Part shown: piece by piece, positions 54,544-63,153 of the stretch
Layout of the letters: each line of letters opens with the position of its first letter
Position numbering within the stretch: position 1 is the stretch's first letter
DNA from: Ulvibacter sp. MAR_2010_11
GTDB taxonomy: Bacteria > Bacteroidota > Bacteroidia > Flavobacteriales > Flavobacteriaceae
Assembly (NCBI RefSeq): GCF_002813135.1
Contig: NZ_PHTY01000001.1
Coordinates: 2,935,501 to 2,999,500, forward strand
Length of the DNA stretch: 64,000 nucleotides
Reading direction: 5' to 3'
Program-made: the position numbers and the translations under genes
The notes under the pieces: generated by a model
Seen by the model: only the letters and a program-made list of their open reading frames with translations
Database searches by the model: none
What the model was told of the DNA's origin: nothing

Positions 54544-55824
54544 ATGCCTTTAACTGCCAACGACCCCACACGAAAAACTTGGCTTGATGTGCCCGAGAAT
54601 ACCGATTTTCCCATTCAGAATATACCTTTTGGCGTATTCCTAACCAGGGATGATATTATTACCATTGGAACCCGAATTGGCGATTACGCTATCGATCTGG
54701 GAGCATTGCATCAACTGGGATATTTTAAAGGAATCGACCTTACCGATGATATTTTTCTACAAGATAGTTTGAACGATTTTATAGCCGACGGAAGAAAAAC
54801 CTGGCGCTTGGTCCGCAATCGAATTTCGGATGTATTTTTAGCCGGAAACAGTGCGTTAAGAGATAATGAAGAACATCGAAAGAAAATATTGTTCACCTTA
54901 GATGAAATTGAAATGCAACTTCCGGTGGATGTTGGTGATTACACCGATTTCTACGCGAGTAAGGAGCATGCCTTTAATGTAGGCTCGTTATTTCGTGACC
55001 CCGAAAATGCATTATTACCCAACTGGCTGCATATACCCATTGGTTATCACGGAAGAAGTTCGTCTATTATTCCGTCGGGAACACCCATTAGAAGACCTGT
55101 TGGACAAACCAAACCGGGTGACTATGCCATTCCCGGATTTGGACCCTCCAAATTGTTGGATTTCGAACTGGAAATGGCCTTTATCACCACTGATGCAAAC
55201 GATTTGGGAAAACGAGTTCCTATTGCCGAGGCCGAAAGTTATATCTTCGGATTGGTCTTGTTTAACGACTGGAGCGCCCGCGATATTCAGGCCTGGGAGT
55301 ATGTTCCATTAGGTCCGTTTTTAGGTAAAAGTTTTGCCTCTACCATTTCACCATGGATTGTTACTTTAGATGCCTTAGATGGTTTTAGAGCCGAAGGTCC
55401 GGTGCAAATTCCGGAACCACTTCCCTATTTAAAGCAAGGCAAAAAGAAAAATTACGATATTAAATTGGAAGCTTCTATCCAGCCCGAAGGCGGAGAAGAA
55501 ACTGTAGTAACGCGATCCAATTTTAAATATATGTATTGGTCCATGGCACAACAGCTTACGCACCATACGGTGAATGGTTGTAATCTGCGAAGTGGTGATA
55601 TGATGGGTAGCGGAACCATTTCGGGACCTACAAAAGATTCGTACGGCTCTATGCTCGAACTTACCTGGAAGGGTAAGAATCCTATTAAGTTAAATGACGG
55701 TAGCGAGCGTAAATTCATCAACGATAACGATACCGTAATTCTAAGAGCCTATTGCCAGAATGAAAAAGTACGTATTGGGTTTGGAGAATGCAGCGGCAAA
55801 GTGCTTCCAGCCCACCCTTTATAA
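54544..55824 (+). CDS. fahA: Fumarylacetoacetase
   Basis: 426 residues, the size of the eukaryote-like bacterial FAH. N-terminal SH3-like domain (15-125), then the FAH catalytic barrel: PIGYHGRSSSI, FELEMAFIT (metal-binding Glu), NDWSARDIQAWEYVPLGPF (metal and catalytic residues), SGDMMGSGTISGP near the C-terminus. Last enzyme of tyrosine/phenylalanine degradation via homogentisate; partners are not in the window. Divergent from glyA. Confidence 0.95.
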   Translation: MPLTANDPTRKTWLDVPENTDFPIQNIPFGVFLTRDDIITIGTRIGDYAIDLGALHQLGYFKGIDLTDDIFLQDSLNDFIADGRKTWRLVRNRISDVFLAGNSALRDNEEHRKKILFTLDEIEMQLPVDVGDYTDFYASKEHAFNVGSLFRDPENALLPNWLHIPIGYHGRSSSIIPSGTPIRRPVGQTKPGDYAIPGFGPSKLLDFELEMAFITTDANDLGKRVPIAEAESYIFGLVLFNDWSARDIQAWEYVPLGPFLGKSFASTISPWIVTLDALDGFRAEGPVQIPEPLPYLKQGKKKNYDIKLEASIQPEGGEETVVTRSNFKYMYWSMAQQLTHHTVNGCNLRSGDMMGSGTISGPTKDSYGSMLELTWKGKNPIKLNDGSERKFINDNDTVILRAYCQNEKVRIGFGECSGKVLPAHPL

Positions 55825-55874
55825 GTTTGGCATCACAATTGTAATCCACATATCATAACCAAGATAAATTTGTT

Positions 55875-57059
55875 ATGAGACACACTATTACTTTATTCAG
55901 TTTGGTACTATTACTCGTAGCCTGTAATAGTGTTAAGAGAAACCAGAAGTTACTGGCCAAAGGGGATTACGACAAAGCCATTGATCTTGCCGTAAAAAAA
56001 ATTCAGAAGGATAAAAATTCTGACAAGAACGATGCACATATCGTTTTGTTGGAAGAAGCCTTTAAAAAGGCGGCTGAAGATGATACCCGCCGTATCACTT
56101 TTCTGAAAAAAGAAAACAATCCTTCCGGAACCCGGGAAATTTACCATTTGTACAGAGATTTGGAGTATCGGCAGGATTTAATTCGTCCGTTGTTACCCTT
56201 GTACAGCAGTTCACTGGGTAGAACTGCCAGCTTTAAACTGGTAGATTACACCGGCGATTTGATCGCTTCAAAAAAGGCATTTACAGAGTATTTGTATACC
56301 GAAGCCAATCGCTATATGACCCGGCAAACCACAGCCGATTACCGTACTGCCTACAATATTTATTGTGAAATTGACGAATTGCAACCCAATTATAAGGATG
56401 TAAAAAAGAAAAAGGACGACGCGCACTTTTTTGGAACCGATTTCATTTTTGTGACGCTCAATAACCGAAGCGGTCAAATGATTCCGTTTCGTTTGGAGCG
56501 GGAGTTGTTGGATTTCAACACCTATGGCCTGGACGATTTTTGGACCGAATATCATGCAGAACGACAACAAAATATTCAATATAATTATGGAATTTCACTG
56601 AATTTCAGGGATATTGGAATGTCTCCCGAACGTATTTCAGAAAAAGAAGTACTGCGTAAAAAAACCATTAAAACCGGATGGGACTATAAACGGGACCGAA
56701 ACGGAGCGATTGTAAACGACAGTCTGGGAAATCCTATTAAAATAGACAAATTTGAAACCGTTACCGCAAGATTGCATATCACCGAACAAACCAAATCGGT
56801 TTTGGTAGCAGGTAATGTTGTTTATCGAGATTTAATTGCCAGACGTGATTTAAATAACTATCCATTATCCAGCGAGTTTATTTTTGAAAATGTATTTGCG
56901 ACCTATCATGGCGATAAACGAGCGCTGGATCCTGAAGATTGGAATTGGGTGAACAATCGATATGTACATTTTCCAAGTTACGAACAGATGGTTTTGGATG
57001 CCGGAGACGACATTAAAATTAGGTTGAAAGAAATATTAAAGAATAATTCGATACGGTAG
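55875..57059 (+). CDS. Lipoprotein of unknown function
   Basis: 394 residues. Lipobox LLVAC with Cys17, then a TPR-like helical part (LLAKGDYDKAIDLAVKKIQK, DAHIVLLEEAFKKAAEDDTR) and a beta-rich C-terminal half from about 190. No catalytic motif seen. The TPR-like start suggests a protein-protein contact role at the outer membrane. Followed by the REP-like palindromes. Confidence 0.72.
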   Translation: MRHTITLFSLVLLLVACNSVKRNQKLLAKGDYDKAIDLAVKKIQKDKNSDKNDAHIVLLEEAFKKAAEDDTRRITFLKKENNPSGTREIYHLYRDLEYRQDLIRPLLPLYSSSLGRTASFKLVDYTGDLIASKKAFTEYLYTEANRYMTRQTTADYRTAYNIYCEIDELQPNYKDVKKKKDDAHFFGTDFIFVTLNNRSGQMIPFRLERELLDFNTYGLDDFWTEYHAERQQNIQYNYGISLNFRDIGMSPERISEKEVLRKKTIKTGWDYKRDRNGAIVNDSLGNPIKIDKFETVTARLHITEQTKSVLVAGNVVYRDLIARRDLNNYPLSSEFIFENVFATYHGDKRALDPEDWNWVNNRYVHFPSYEQMVLDAGDDIKIRLKEILKNNSIR

Positions 57060-57084
57060 CGGAAGAGTACAACGCCCATTACTT

Positions 57085-57197
57085 GTCATTCTGAATTAAT
57101 TCTTTGTCATTCTGAACCTGCCTGCCGGCAGGCGGGTTTAATTCAGAATCTATTACTTTTTTTGGAATTGGAAACTGAATCAAGTTCAGTTTGACAA
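57085..57197. repeat. REP-like compound palindrome
   Basis: Contains GTCATTCTGAATT, again GTCATTCTGAA, the perfect palindrome GCCTGCCGGCAGGC (57120-57133), TTCTGAA...TTCAGAA arms (57110-57148), and a second inverted unit near CTGAATCAAGTTCAG. These units are typical of flavobacterial intergenic REP-like repeats. It lies between the unknown lipoprotein and ytxJ, which converge. Confidence 0.75.
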
Positions 57198-57203
57198 AAA
57201 TAA

Positions 57204-57596
57204 TTAAGTATACTTTTCCAGGTCCGAAACATCAATATTATGATGTGAAGCGTGATGTACGGTATTACCGTTTTTTATAATGAGTAACTGCGGACTTTGA
57301 TGCATCACCTGAAATTTATAGCCTACCTCATCGGAAACATCGCGATGATCCAGTAGATCCAGAAAGTACAATTTTACTTTTTCGGCTTCAGGGGAATAGT
57401 TGCTTTCAAATTGTCGTAATACCATTCGGCTAATACCGCAGCGTGTTGAATGTTTAAAGATAGCCACAGGTGTGCAAAGTGATTCCTTTTCAATTTCTTC
57501 CAACTGACTCAAAGAAGTGAGTGCGTGCCATGGTACTTCAACTTCCTGTGTTTTTACTCCTTCATTTTTTGATTTAAATCTTTCGAATAATCCCAT
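57204..57596 (-). CDS. ytxJ: Bacillithiol system redox-active protein (YtxJ-like monothiol bacilliredoxin)
   Basis: 130 residues with the YtxJ monothiol motif TRCGIS (Cys53) in a thioredoxin-like fold. Length and motif match YtxJ, thought to remove bacillithiol from modified proteins. This implies the organism makes bacillithiol; the biosynthetic genes are not in this window. Stands alone next to a REP-like element. Confidence 0.88.
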   Translation of the reverse strand: MGLFERFKSKNEGVKTQEVEVPWHALTSLSQLEEIEKESLCTPVAIFKHSTRCGISRMVLRQFESNYSPEAEKVKLYFLDLLDHRDVSDEVGYKFQVMHQSPQLLIIKNGNTVHHASHHNIDVSDLEKYT

Positions 57597-57770
57597 TTGC
57601 TATTTTTTTTACAAAGTTACAGTATTGAACTTTTTCTAATTATTAATGTATGTTAATTTCTGAAGTGATTACAGTCAGAATGTCGGGCAATTCCTTACAA
57701 AATCGGTCATTTTGTCTTAAAACAAGCTTGGCGTATTTATTGAAATAACTTCTTTAGAAATAATACAGCT

Positions 57771-60380
57771 ATGAATTTTAATAATTATACCATAAAATCA
57801 CAAGAAGCCATTCAGCAAGCACAGTTGCTTGCACAAAGCTTCGGAAATCAACAAATAGAGAATGAGCATCTCTTTAAAGCCATGCTTGAAGTTGATGAGA
57901 ATGTTACTCCGTTCCTGTTAAAGAAACTCAATGTGAATATTGGGATGCTGGAACAAATACTCGACAAGCAATTGGAGAGCTTTCCGAAAGTTTCGGGAGG
58001 CGACATAATGCTTTCACGCGAAGCCGGAAAAACGGTGAATGAAGGGTCCATTATTGCAAAAAAGATGGGAGACGAATATGTTTCCATAGAACATTTGTTA
58101 TTGGCCATTTTCGCTTCAAAAAGTAGTATTTCACAGACGCTAAAAGATCAGGGTGTCACTGAAAAGGGACTTAAAAGTGCGATTAGTGAGTTGCGCAAAG
58201 GAGATTCGGTTACCTCACAGAGTGCCGAGGAAACCTACAACGCCTTGAATAAATACGCACGAAATTTGAATCAGTTGGCACGTGACGGAAAATTAGATCC
58301 TGTTATTGGTCGGGATGAGGAAATACGAAGAATTTTGCAAATCCTTACCCGAAGAACAAAAAACAATCCGATGTTGGTAGGAGAACCCGGAACAGGAAAG
58401 ACCGCTATTGCTGAAGGCCTCGCCCACCGAATTGTCGACGGCGATGTTCCTGAAAACTTGAAAAGCAAAGAGGTCTATTCGTTAGACATGGGTGCGCTTA
58501 TTGCCGGAGCCAAATACAAGGGAGAATTTGAGGAACGGCTCAAAGCCGTCATCAAAGAAGTTACTTCCAGTGATGGCGATATTGTCCTGTTTATTGATGA
58601 AATACATACGCTCGTGGGTGCCGGTGGCGGTCAAGGCGCCATGGATGCGGCAAATATTTTAAAGCCTGCCCTGGCTCGTGGAGATTTACGCGCCATTGGA
58701 GCAACTACTTTGGACGAATACCAGAAGTATTTCGAAAAGGATAAGGCACTGGAACGACGTTTCCAAAAAGTAATGGTGAACGAACCCGATACCGAAAGTG
58801 CCATTTCTATTTTACGCGGAATCAAGGAAAAATATGAAACACACCATAAGGTTCGTATTAAAGATGAGGCGATTATTGCCGCGGTAGAATTGTCACAGCG
58901 CTATATCACCAACCGATTTTTACCCGATAAGGCTATTGACCTCATGGATGAAGCGGCTTCGAAGTTGCGTATGGAGATAAATAGCAAGCCGGAAGAGCTG
59001 GATGTACTGGACAGAAAGATCATGCAACTGGAGATTGAAATTGAAGCGATAAAACGTGAAAAAGATGAATCCAAATTAAAAGCACTGCGGGCCGATCTTG
59101 CCAATTTAAAGGAAGAACGCAACGAAATTAATGCAAAGTGGAAGAGTGAAAAAGAAGTTGTTGATACCGTTCAACAGTTAAAAACTGAAATTGAAGAATA
59201 CAAACTGGAAGCCGAACGTGCCGAACGGGAAGGCGATTTTGGAAAAGTAGCCGAATTACGCTACGGAAAGATTAAAGAAGCTCAGGAAAAGCTTTCGGCT
59301 TTGGAAACGCAATTGGCAGAGAATGAAAACGGGACTTCTTTAATAAAAGAAGAAGTTACTAATGAAGACATCGCTGAAGTTGTGGCCAAATGGACCGGAA
59401 TTCCCGTAACAAAAATGCTGCAGAGTGATCGTGATAAGTTGTTAAGTCTCGAAGCGGAATTACATAAACGTGTAGTGGGCCAAGAAGAAGCTATTGTGGC
59501 GGTAAGTGACGCCATTCGTCGAAGCAGAGCCGGTTTACAGGATGCCAAACGTCCTATTGGATCGTTTCTATTTCTGGGAACCACGGGAGTTGGTAAGACC
59601 GAGTTGGCAAAGGCGTTAGCCGAATATCTATTCGACGATGAAAATGCCATGACCCGAATCGATATGAGTGAATATCAGGAGCGTCACAGTGTGAGCAGAT
59701 TGGTAGGAGCACCTCCGGGATATGTGGGATACGATGAAGGCGGACAATTAACTGAAGCTGTGAGAAGAAAACCGTATTCGGTAGTGTTGCTGGACGAAAT
59801 TGAAAAGGCACATCCCGATACGTTTAATATCTTATTACAGGTTTTAGACGAAGGAAGGTTGACAGATAATAAAGGGCGTGTAGCCGATTTCAAGAATACC
59901 ATTATCATTATGACCAGTAATATGGGAAGTGATATCATTCAGCAGCGATTTGAAACGCTGAAAGACCCCGAATCGGCCATGGAAAGTGCCAAAGTAGAAG
60001 TATTAGGACTATTAAAGCAAACCGTACGACCCGAATTCTTAAATCGAATCGACGACATAATTATGTTTACGCCTTTGACCAAGAGCGATATTCAGAAAAT
60101 TGTCGGTTTACAATTGAAGGGTGTAACCAAAATGCTGTTAAAACAAAACATCACTTTGGATGCAACACAGGAAGCTATAGCATATCTTTCGGAAAGAGGC
60201 TTCGACCCTCAATACGGAGCGCGACCTGTAAAACGGGTGATTCAGAAAGAAGTATTGAATGCCCTTTCTAAAGAAATCCTTTCAGGAAAGATAAGCACCG
60301 ATAGTATCATTTTGCTGGACAGTTTTAATGAAGCGCTTGTTTTCAGAAATCAAAGTGATCTTGTAAAGAGTAAAAAGTAA
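57771..60380 (+). CDS. clpB: ATP-dependent chaperone ClpB
   Basis: 869 residues. Clp_N repeats (1-145), AAA1 with Walker A GEPGTGKT at 204-211 and [13 protein letters not shown], the coiled-coil M-domain (about 400-530), AAA2 with [20 protein letters not shown] and GSDIIQQRF near the C-terminus. The M-domain marks ClpB rather than ClpC or ClpA. Disaggregase working with DnaK. Followed by a terminator. Confidence 0.97.
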   Translation: MNFNNYTIKSQEAIQQAQLLAQSFGNQQIENEHLFKAMLEVDENVTPFLLKKLNVNIGMLEQILDKQLESFPKVSGGDIMLSREAGKTVNEGSIIAKKMGDEYVSIEHLLLAIFASKSSISQTLKDQGVTEKGLKSAISELRKGDSVTSQSAEETYNALNKYARNLNQLARDGKLDPVIGRDEEIRRILQILTRRTKNNPMLVGEPGTGKTAIAEGLAHRIVDGDVPENLKSKEVYSLDMGALIAGAKYKGEFEERLKAVIKEVTSSDGDIVLFIDEIHTLVGAGGGQGAMDAANILKPALARGDLRAIGATTLDEYQKYFEKDKALERRFQKVMVNEPDTESAISILRGIKEKYETHHKVRIKDEAIIAAVELSQRYITNRFLPDKAIDLMDEAASKLRMEINSKPEELDVLDRKIMQLEIEIEAIKREKDESKLKALRADLANLKEERNEINAKWKSEKEVVDTVQQLKTEIEEYKLEAERAEREGDFGKVAELRYGKIKEAQEKLSALETQLAENENGTSLIKEEVTNEDIAEVVAKWTGIPVTKMLQSDRDKLLSLEAELHKRVVGQEEAIVAVSDAIRRSRAGLQDAKRPIGSFLFLGTTGVGKTELAKALAEYLFDDENAMTRIDMSEYQERHSVSRLVGAPPGYVGYDEGGQLTEAVRRKPYSVVLLDEIEKAHPDTFNILLQVLDEGRLTDNKGRVADFKNTIIIMTSNMGSDIIQQRFETLKDPESAMESAKVEVLGLLKQTVRPEFLNRIDDIIMFTPLTKSDIQKIVGLQLKGVTKMLLKQNITLDATQEAIAYLSERGFDPQYGARPVKRVIQKEVLNALSKEILSGKISTDSIILLDSFNEALVFRNQSDLVKSKK

Positions 60381-60398
60381 TACTCATTTCAAATTTTA

Positions 60399-60437
60399 AA
60401 AAAATCACCTCTGCTAGGTTGCAAAGGTGATTTTTTT
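60399..60437 (+). terminator. Rho-independent terminator after clpB
   Basis: A-run plus AATCACCT pairs with AGGTGATT followed by seven T. Confidence 0.85.
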
Positions 60438-60447
60438 GTTAAATAAA

Positions 60448-60461
60448 AAACCGATTGGTTT
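60448..60461. promoter_or_regulatory. TetR operator, copy 1
   Basis: AAACCGATTGGTTT, inverted half-sites AAACC and GGTTT around GATT. It lies 8 bp upstream of TACATTTG (60470-60477), the -7 element of the TetR gene. The identical 14-mer recurs at 61115-61128. Confidence 0.72.
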
Positions 60462-60469
60462 ATTTTTTA

Positions 60470-60477
60470 TACATTTG
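60470..60477 (+). promoter_or_regulatory. Promoter -7 element of the TetR gene
   Basis: TACATTTG fits TAnnTTTG, 20 bp before the ATG; the operator at 60448-60461 sits just upstream, within the region RNA polymerase contacts. Confidence 0.55.
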
Positions 60478-60497
60478 CCTCATAAATTTATTTTTAG

Positions 60498-61094
60498 ATG
60501 CGTTCCAAAGCCGAACTTACCAGTCTGTATATCATCGAAAAGGTAGCACCCGTTTTCAATAAGAAGGGATATGCTGCCACTTCTATGGCAGATATTTCGG
60601 AAGTAACCGGTCTCTCCAAAGGTGCTATCTACGGTAATTTTGAAAATAAAGAAGCAATAGCCATCGCGGCATTTCATAAAAACGTAAACGATCTTTTAAA
60701 GAAAATTGCAAAACATCAAGAGCAGAGTAATTCACCGCTTCAGAAGTTATTTTTAATTACCGATTTTTACCGAACCTACAAAGATTACAGTACAGAGCTT
60801 GGAGGCTGTCCTATCCTGAACATAGGCGTAGATGCAAATCAGCAGAATACCAAACTTTTACAACAGGTACAATTGGTGATTAGCAAAACACAAAACAACG
60901 TTGCAAAACTAGTAGAATGGGGGAAAGAAAATGGAGAAATAAAGGCAACAACCGAGTCTGAAAAATTTGCCAAGCATCTCTACACTCGTATTCAGGGAGC
61001 GGTATTTATGAGTTATACCATGAACGACAATTCCTATCTCGTGGAAACGGCTAATGAACTGGATACTTATATTACCACAAACCTAAAAGCATAA
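60498..61094 (+). CDS. TetR/AcrR family transcriptional regulator
   Basis: 198 residues. N-terminal helix-turn-helix with KKGYAATSMADISEVTGLSK (25-44) and GAIYGNFENKE, then a helical ligand-binding domain of about 140 residues. It probably controls itself and the thioesterase downstream through AAACC-N4-GGTTT operators in front of both genes. Ligand unknown; a fatty acyl or aromatic CoA compound is plausible because the neighbour is an acyl-CoA thioesterase. Confidence 0.9.
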   Translation: MRSKAELTSLYIIEKVAPVFNKKGYAATSMADISEVTGLSKGAIYGNFENKEAIAIAAFHKNVNDLLKKIAKHQEQSNSPLQKLFLITDFYRTYKDYSTELGGCPILNIGVDANQQNTKLLQQVQLVISKTQNNVAKLVEWGKENGEIKATTESEKFAKHLYTRIQGAVFMSYTMNDNSYLVETANELDTYITTNLKA

Positions 61095-61114
61095 TAATTT
61101 TTTTGAATAATAAT

Positions 61115-61128
61115 AAACCGATTGGTTT
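61115..61128. promoter_or_regulatory. TetR operator, copy 2
   Basis: AAACCGATTGGTTT identical to copy 1, 15 bp before the thioesterase ATG. Confidence 0.7.
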
Positions 61129-61143
61129 AATAAATAAATAAGC

Positions 61144-61638
61144 ATGAACACATTACCAAAAATTTTAGAAAGCAAGTCTGTTATAAGATTTCAACATTGC
61201 GACCCATTTAACCATTTAAACAATTCGGAATATTTGAATTATATGGTTAATGCCCGTGAAGATCAGTTAATCGCTAATTACGAAATCGACATTTATAAGA
61301 TGGGACGCGAAGAAGGAAAGAGTTGGGTGGTAGGTTCCAATCAGATAGCCTATTTACGCCCTGCCTGGTTGATGGAAACGGTTGTTATTGAATCGCAAAT
61401 GTTAAGTTATAGCGAAACAAGTATTCAGGTGGAGTTGCGAATGTATAATGCTACTAAAACCGAATTAAAATCTGTGATGTGGAGTACTTATGTACATTTC
61501 AATCTGTTAAAGCAACGCAAGGAAATCCATTCCGAAGATTTTATGCAGCTTTTTGAAAACGTTGTTACTCCAACCGAGGAAGCCACCTTCGAAGCGCGAA
61601 TTTCGAGCCTGAAGTCACAGAAAATAACTACTTCGTAG
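61144..61638 (+). CDS. Acyl-CoA thioesterase (hot-dog fold, 4HBT-like)
   Basis: 164 residues. Active-site motif DPFNHLNNSEY with Asp20 and the Asn-Asn pair, followed by the hot-dog helix. Hydrolyses acyl-CoA thioesters; the chain length is unknown. Preceded by an operator copy and a 49-bp gap after the TetR gene. Ends with a terminator. Confidence 0.85.
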   Translation: MNTLPKILESKSVIRFQHCDPFNHLNNSEYLNYMVNAREDQLIANYEIDIYKMGREEGKSWVVGSNQIAYLRPAWLMETVVIESQMLSYSETSIQVELRMYNATKTELKSVMWSTYVHFNLLKQRKEIHSEDFMQLFENVVTPTEEATFEARISSLKSQKITTS

Positions 61639-61672
61639 TAACGCAGTTAAAATAATCACAGTGATAAAAAAC

Positions 61673-61709
61673 AAACCCTAATAGACATTCTAAAATCTAT
61701 TAGGGTTTT
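61673..61709 (+). terminator. Bidirectional terminator between thioesterase and T9SS gene
   Basis: AAACCCTAATAGA pairs with TCTATTAGGGTTT, loop about 10; T's follow on the plus side and A's precede on the minus side. Confidence 0.82.
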
Positions 61710-61750
61710 GAAATAAGATAGGTATTAAATTAATACCCGGTATTATTAAA

Positions 61751-63046
61751 CTAGTTTTTGAGAATTTCCACTGTCTTTTTACCTCTTTCAGTAAAAACAT
61801 CCATTAGGTAAAACCCTGAATTCAAAATCGAAAGGTCCAAAGATACCGTATTAGAATCGAATGCATCGTAGATAATTACCTGTCCAAGCATATTCATAAC
61901 TTTTATGCTTTTAATCGCTTCAGAGTTTGAAATAGTTAACAACGAAGTAACCGGATTAGGATAATAGGCGAGATTTTCAAGAGAGGCATCATCAACCCCT
62001 AAAATTAATTCAACTGTAATCGCCAATAAGTCACTTTCACACCCACCCACTGTCTGACTCACATAATAGGTTGTGCCATCCACCAAAGGCGTTGTGTCCG
62101 GGATACTAATAGTTCCCCCGGCATCCGAATACCACATAAGATTCTCACCGGTAACGTCTAAATCGGCAAGTGTTTCTCCCGAAGAAAACTGCTGTACGCT
62201 ATCCCCGACGGGTATTGCCGGCATGGGTGAAACTGTAACAGCCTCCTCTACTCTGGCAGACGTACATACTACACCCGGCGTAAACGACCAGTTATAAAAA
62301 AAGTAATAAACATTCGGATTGGTATCGTTGTCGTTAATGGTTCCTCCAAAAACAGAACCGGAAGTTCCTATAGGGTATGGAAATCCGGGATGACCACTGG
62401 AAAATTCACGAACCATCACCGGACTGCTTTCGGCCACCAAATTATAATCGGTTCCGGCTGGTACGAAAAAATCTAAATTTAAGGTAAACTGGACCGGTGT
62501 GGTAGAATTCCCTGCCGGGGCAGCAATTGTGACTTGTTCTAAAATATTGAGACCACTGTCCTTTAATTGTACAACAACATCCCCCGGATCTGAAGAAGCT
62601 AAATATACATCGACCGAGTTAATTGTAAAATCTTCGCTAGCATCAAATGCCAAGCCCCATGGACTAGTTACAGCAACCACCGCCGACGCAGTTGTATTGG
62701 TGGGAGCTACTCGAGCTCCGCCCGTTTGAACAGTTCCCGATCCCCCATTAAAGGCTTCAGCCCAAAATGATGTGGTTGTGGTTAAAGGGTTTGTAACAAA
62801 GGGAGATCCCGACCCTACTAGATTTCCGCCACTAGGCGCATCGAACCAATTAACTCCGTCACCGTTATGTGTTGCGGTGAGCGTGGCAGTTTCGCCTTCA
62901 CAAATAGCTCCCGGTCCTGAAGTATCTGAAATAACAGGATCTATACATCCAAAATTCTCCTGTTGAGACTGTGCTAAAGAGCAGAACCCCATCAAAAAAA
63001 GTGTAATAAAAGTAACTTTACATGCTTTTAAGTAGTTTGTTTTCAT
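61751..63046 (-). CDS. Ig-like domain protein with T9SS type A sorting domain
   Basis: 431 residues. Signal peptide ending near LAQSQ. An Ig-like T9SS-associated domain (40-105, GAICEGETATLTATHNGDG, WFDAPSGG), a beta-sandwich of about 105-260, a second Ig-like repeat (about 270-345, SDAGGTISIPDTTPL) and a C-terminal type A sorting domain (LAYYPNPVTSLLTIS, MLGQVII, SGFYLMDVF). Secreted to the surface by T9SS; adhesion or matrix function likely. Convergent with the thioesterase. Confidence 0.92.
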   Translation of the reverse strand: MKTNYLKACKVTFITLFLMGFCSLAQSQQENFGCIDPVISDTSGPGAICEGETATLTATHNGDGVNWFDAPSGGNLVGSGSPFVTNPLTTTTSFWAEAFNGGSGTVQTGGARVAPTNTTASAVVAVTSPWGLAFDASEDFTINSVDVYLASSDPGDVVVQLKDSGLNILEQVTIAAPAGNSTTPVQFTLNLDFFVPAGTDYNLVAESSPVMVREFSSGHPGFPYPIGTSGSVFGGTINDNDTNPNVYYFFYNWSFTPGVVCTSARVEEAVTVSPMPAIPVGDSVQQFSSGETLADLDVTGENLMWYSDAGGTISIPDTTPLVDGTTYYVSQTVGGCESDLLAITVELILGVDDASLENLAYYPNPVTSLLTISNSEAIKSIKVMNMLGQVIIYDAFDSNTVSLDLSILNSGFYLMDVFTERGKKTVEILKN

Positions 63047-63153
63047 AGCTTTTTTTTAAAATGATTTTCTCAAAGTTATTAAATACTTTATAATTTTCCC
63101 ATTTATCCTATTCAATACTACCCTCTTTTTCGTTTTTTTGTACTAAAATAGTT

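Noticed and set aside
58631-59938. Several minus-strand frames of 64-122 codons opposite clpB
   Set aside because: They are antisense shadows of a strongly conserved gene; no promoter or signal.
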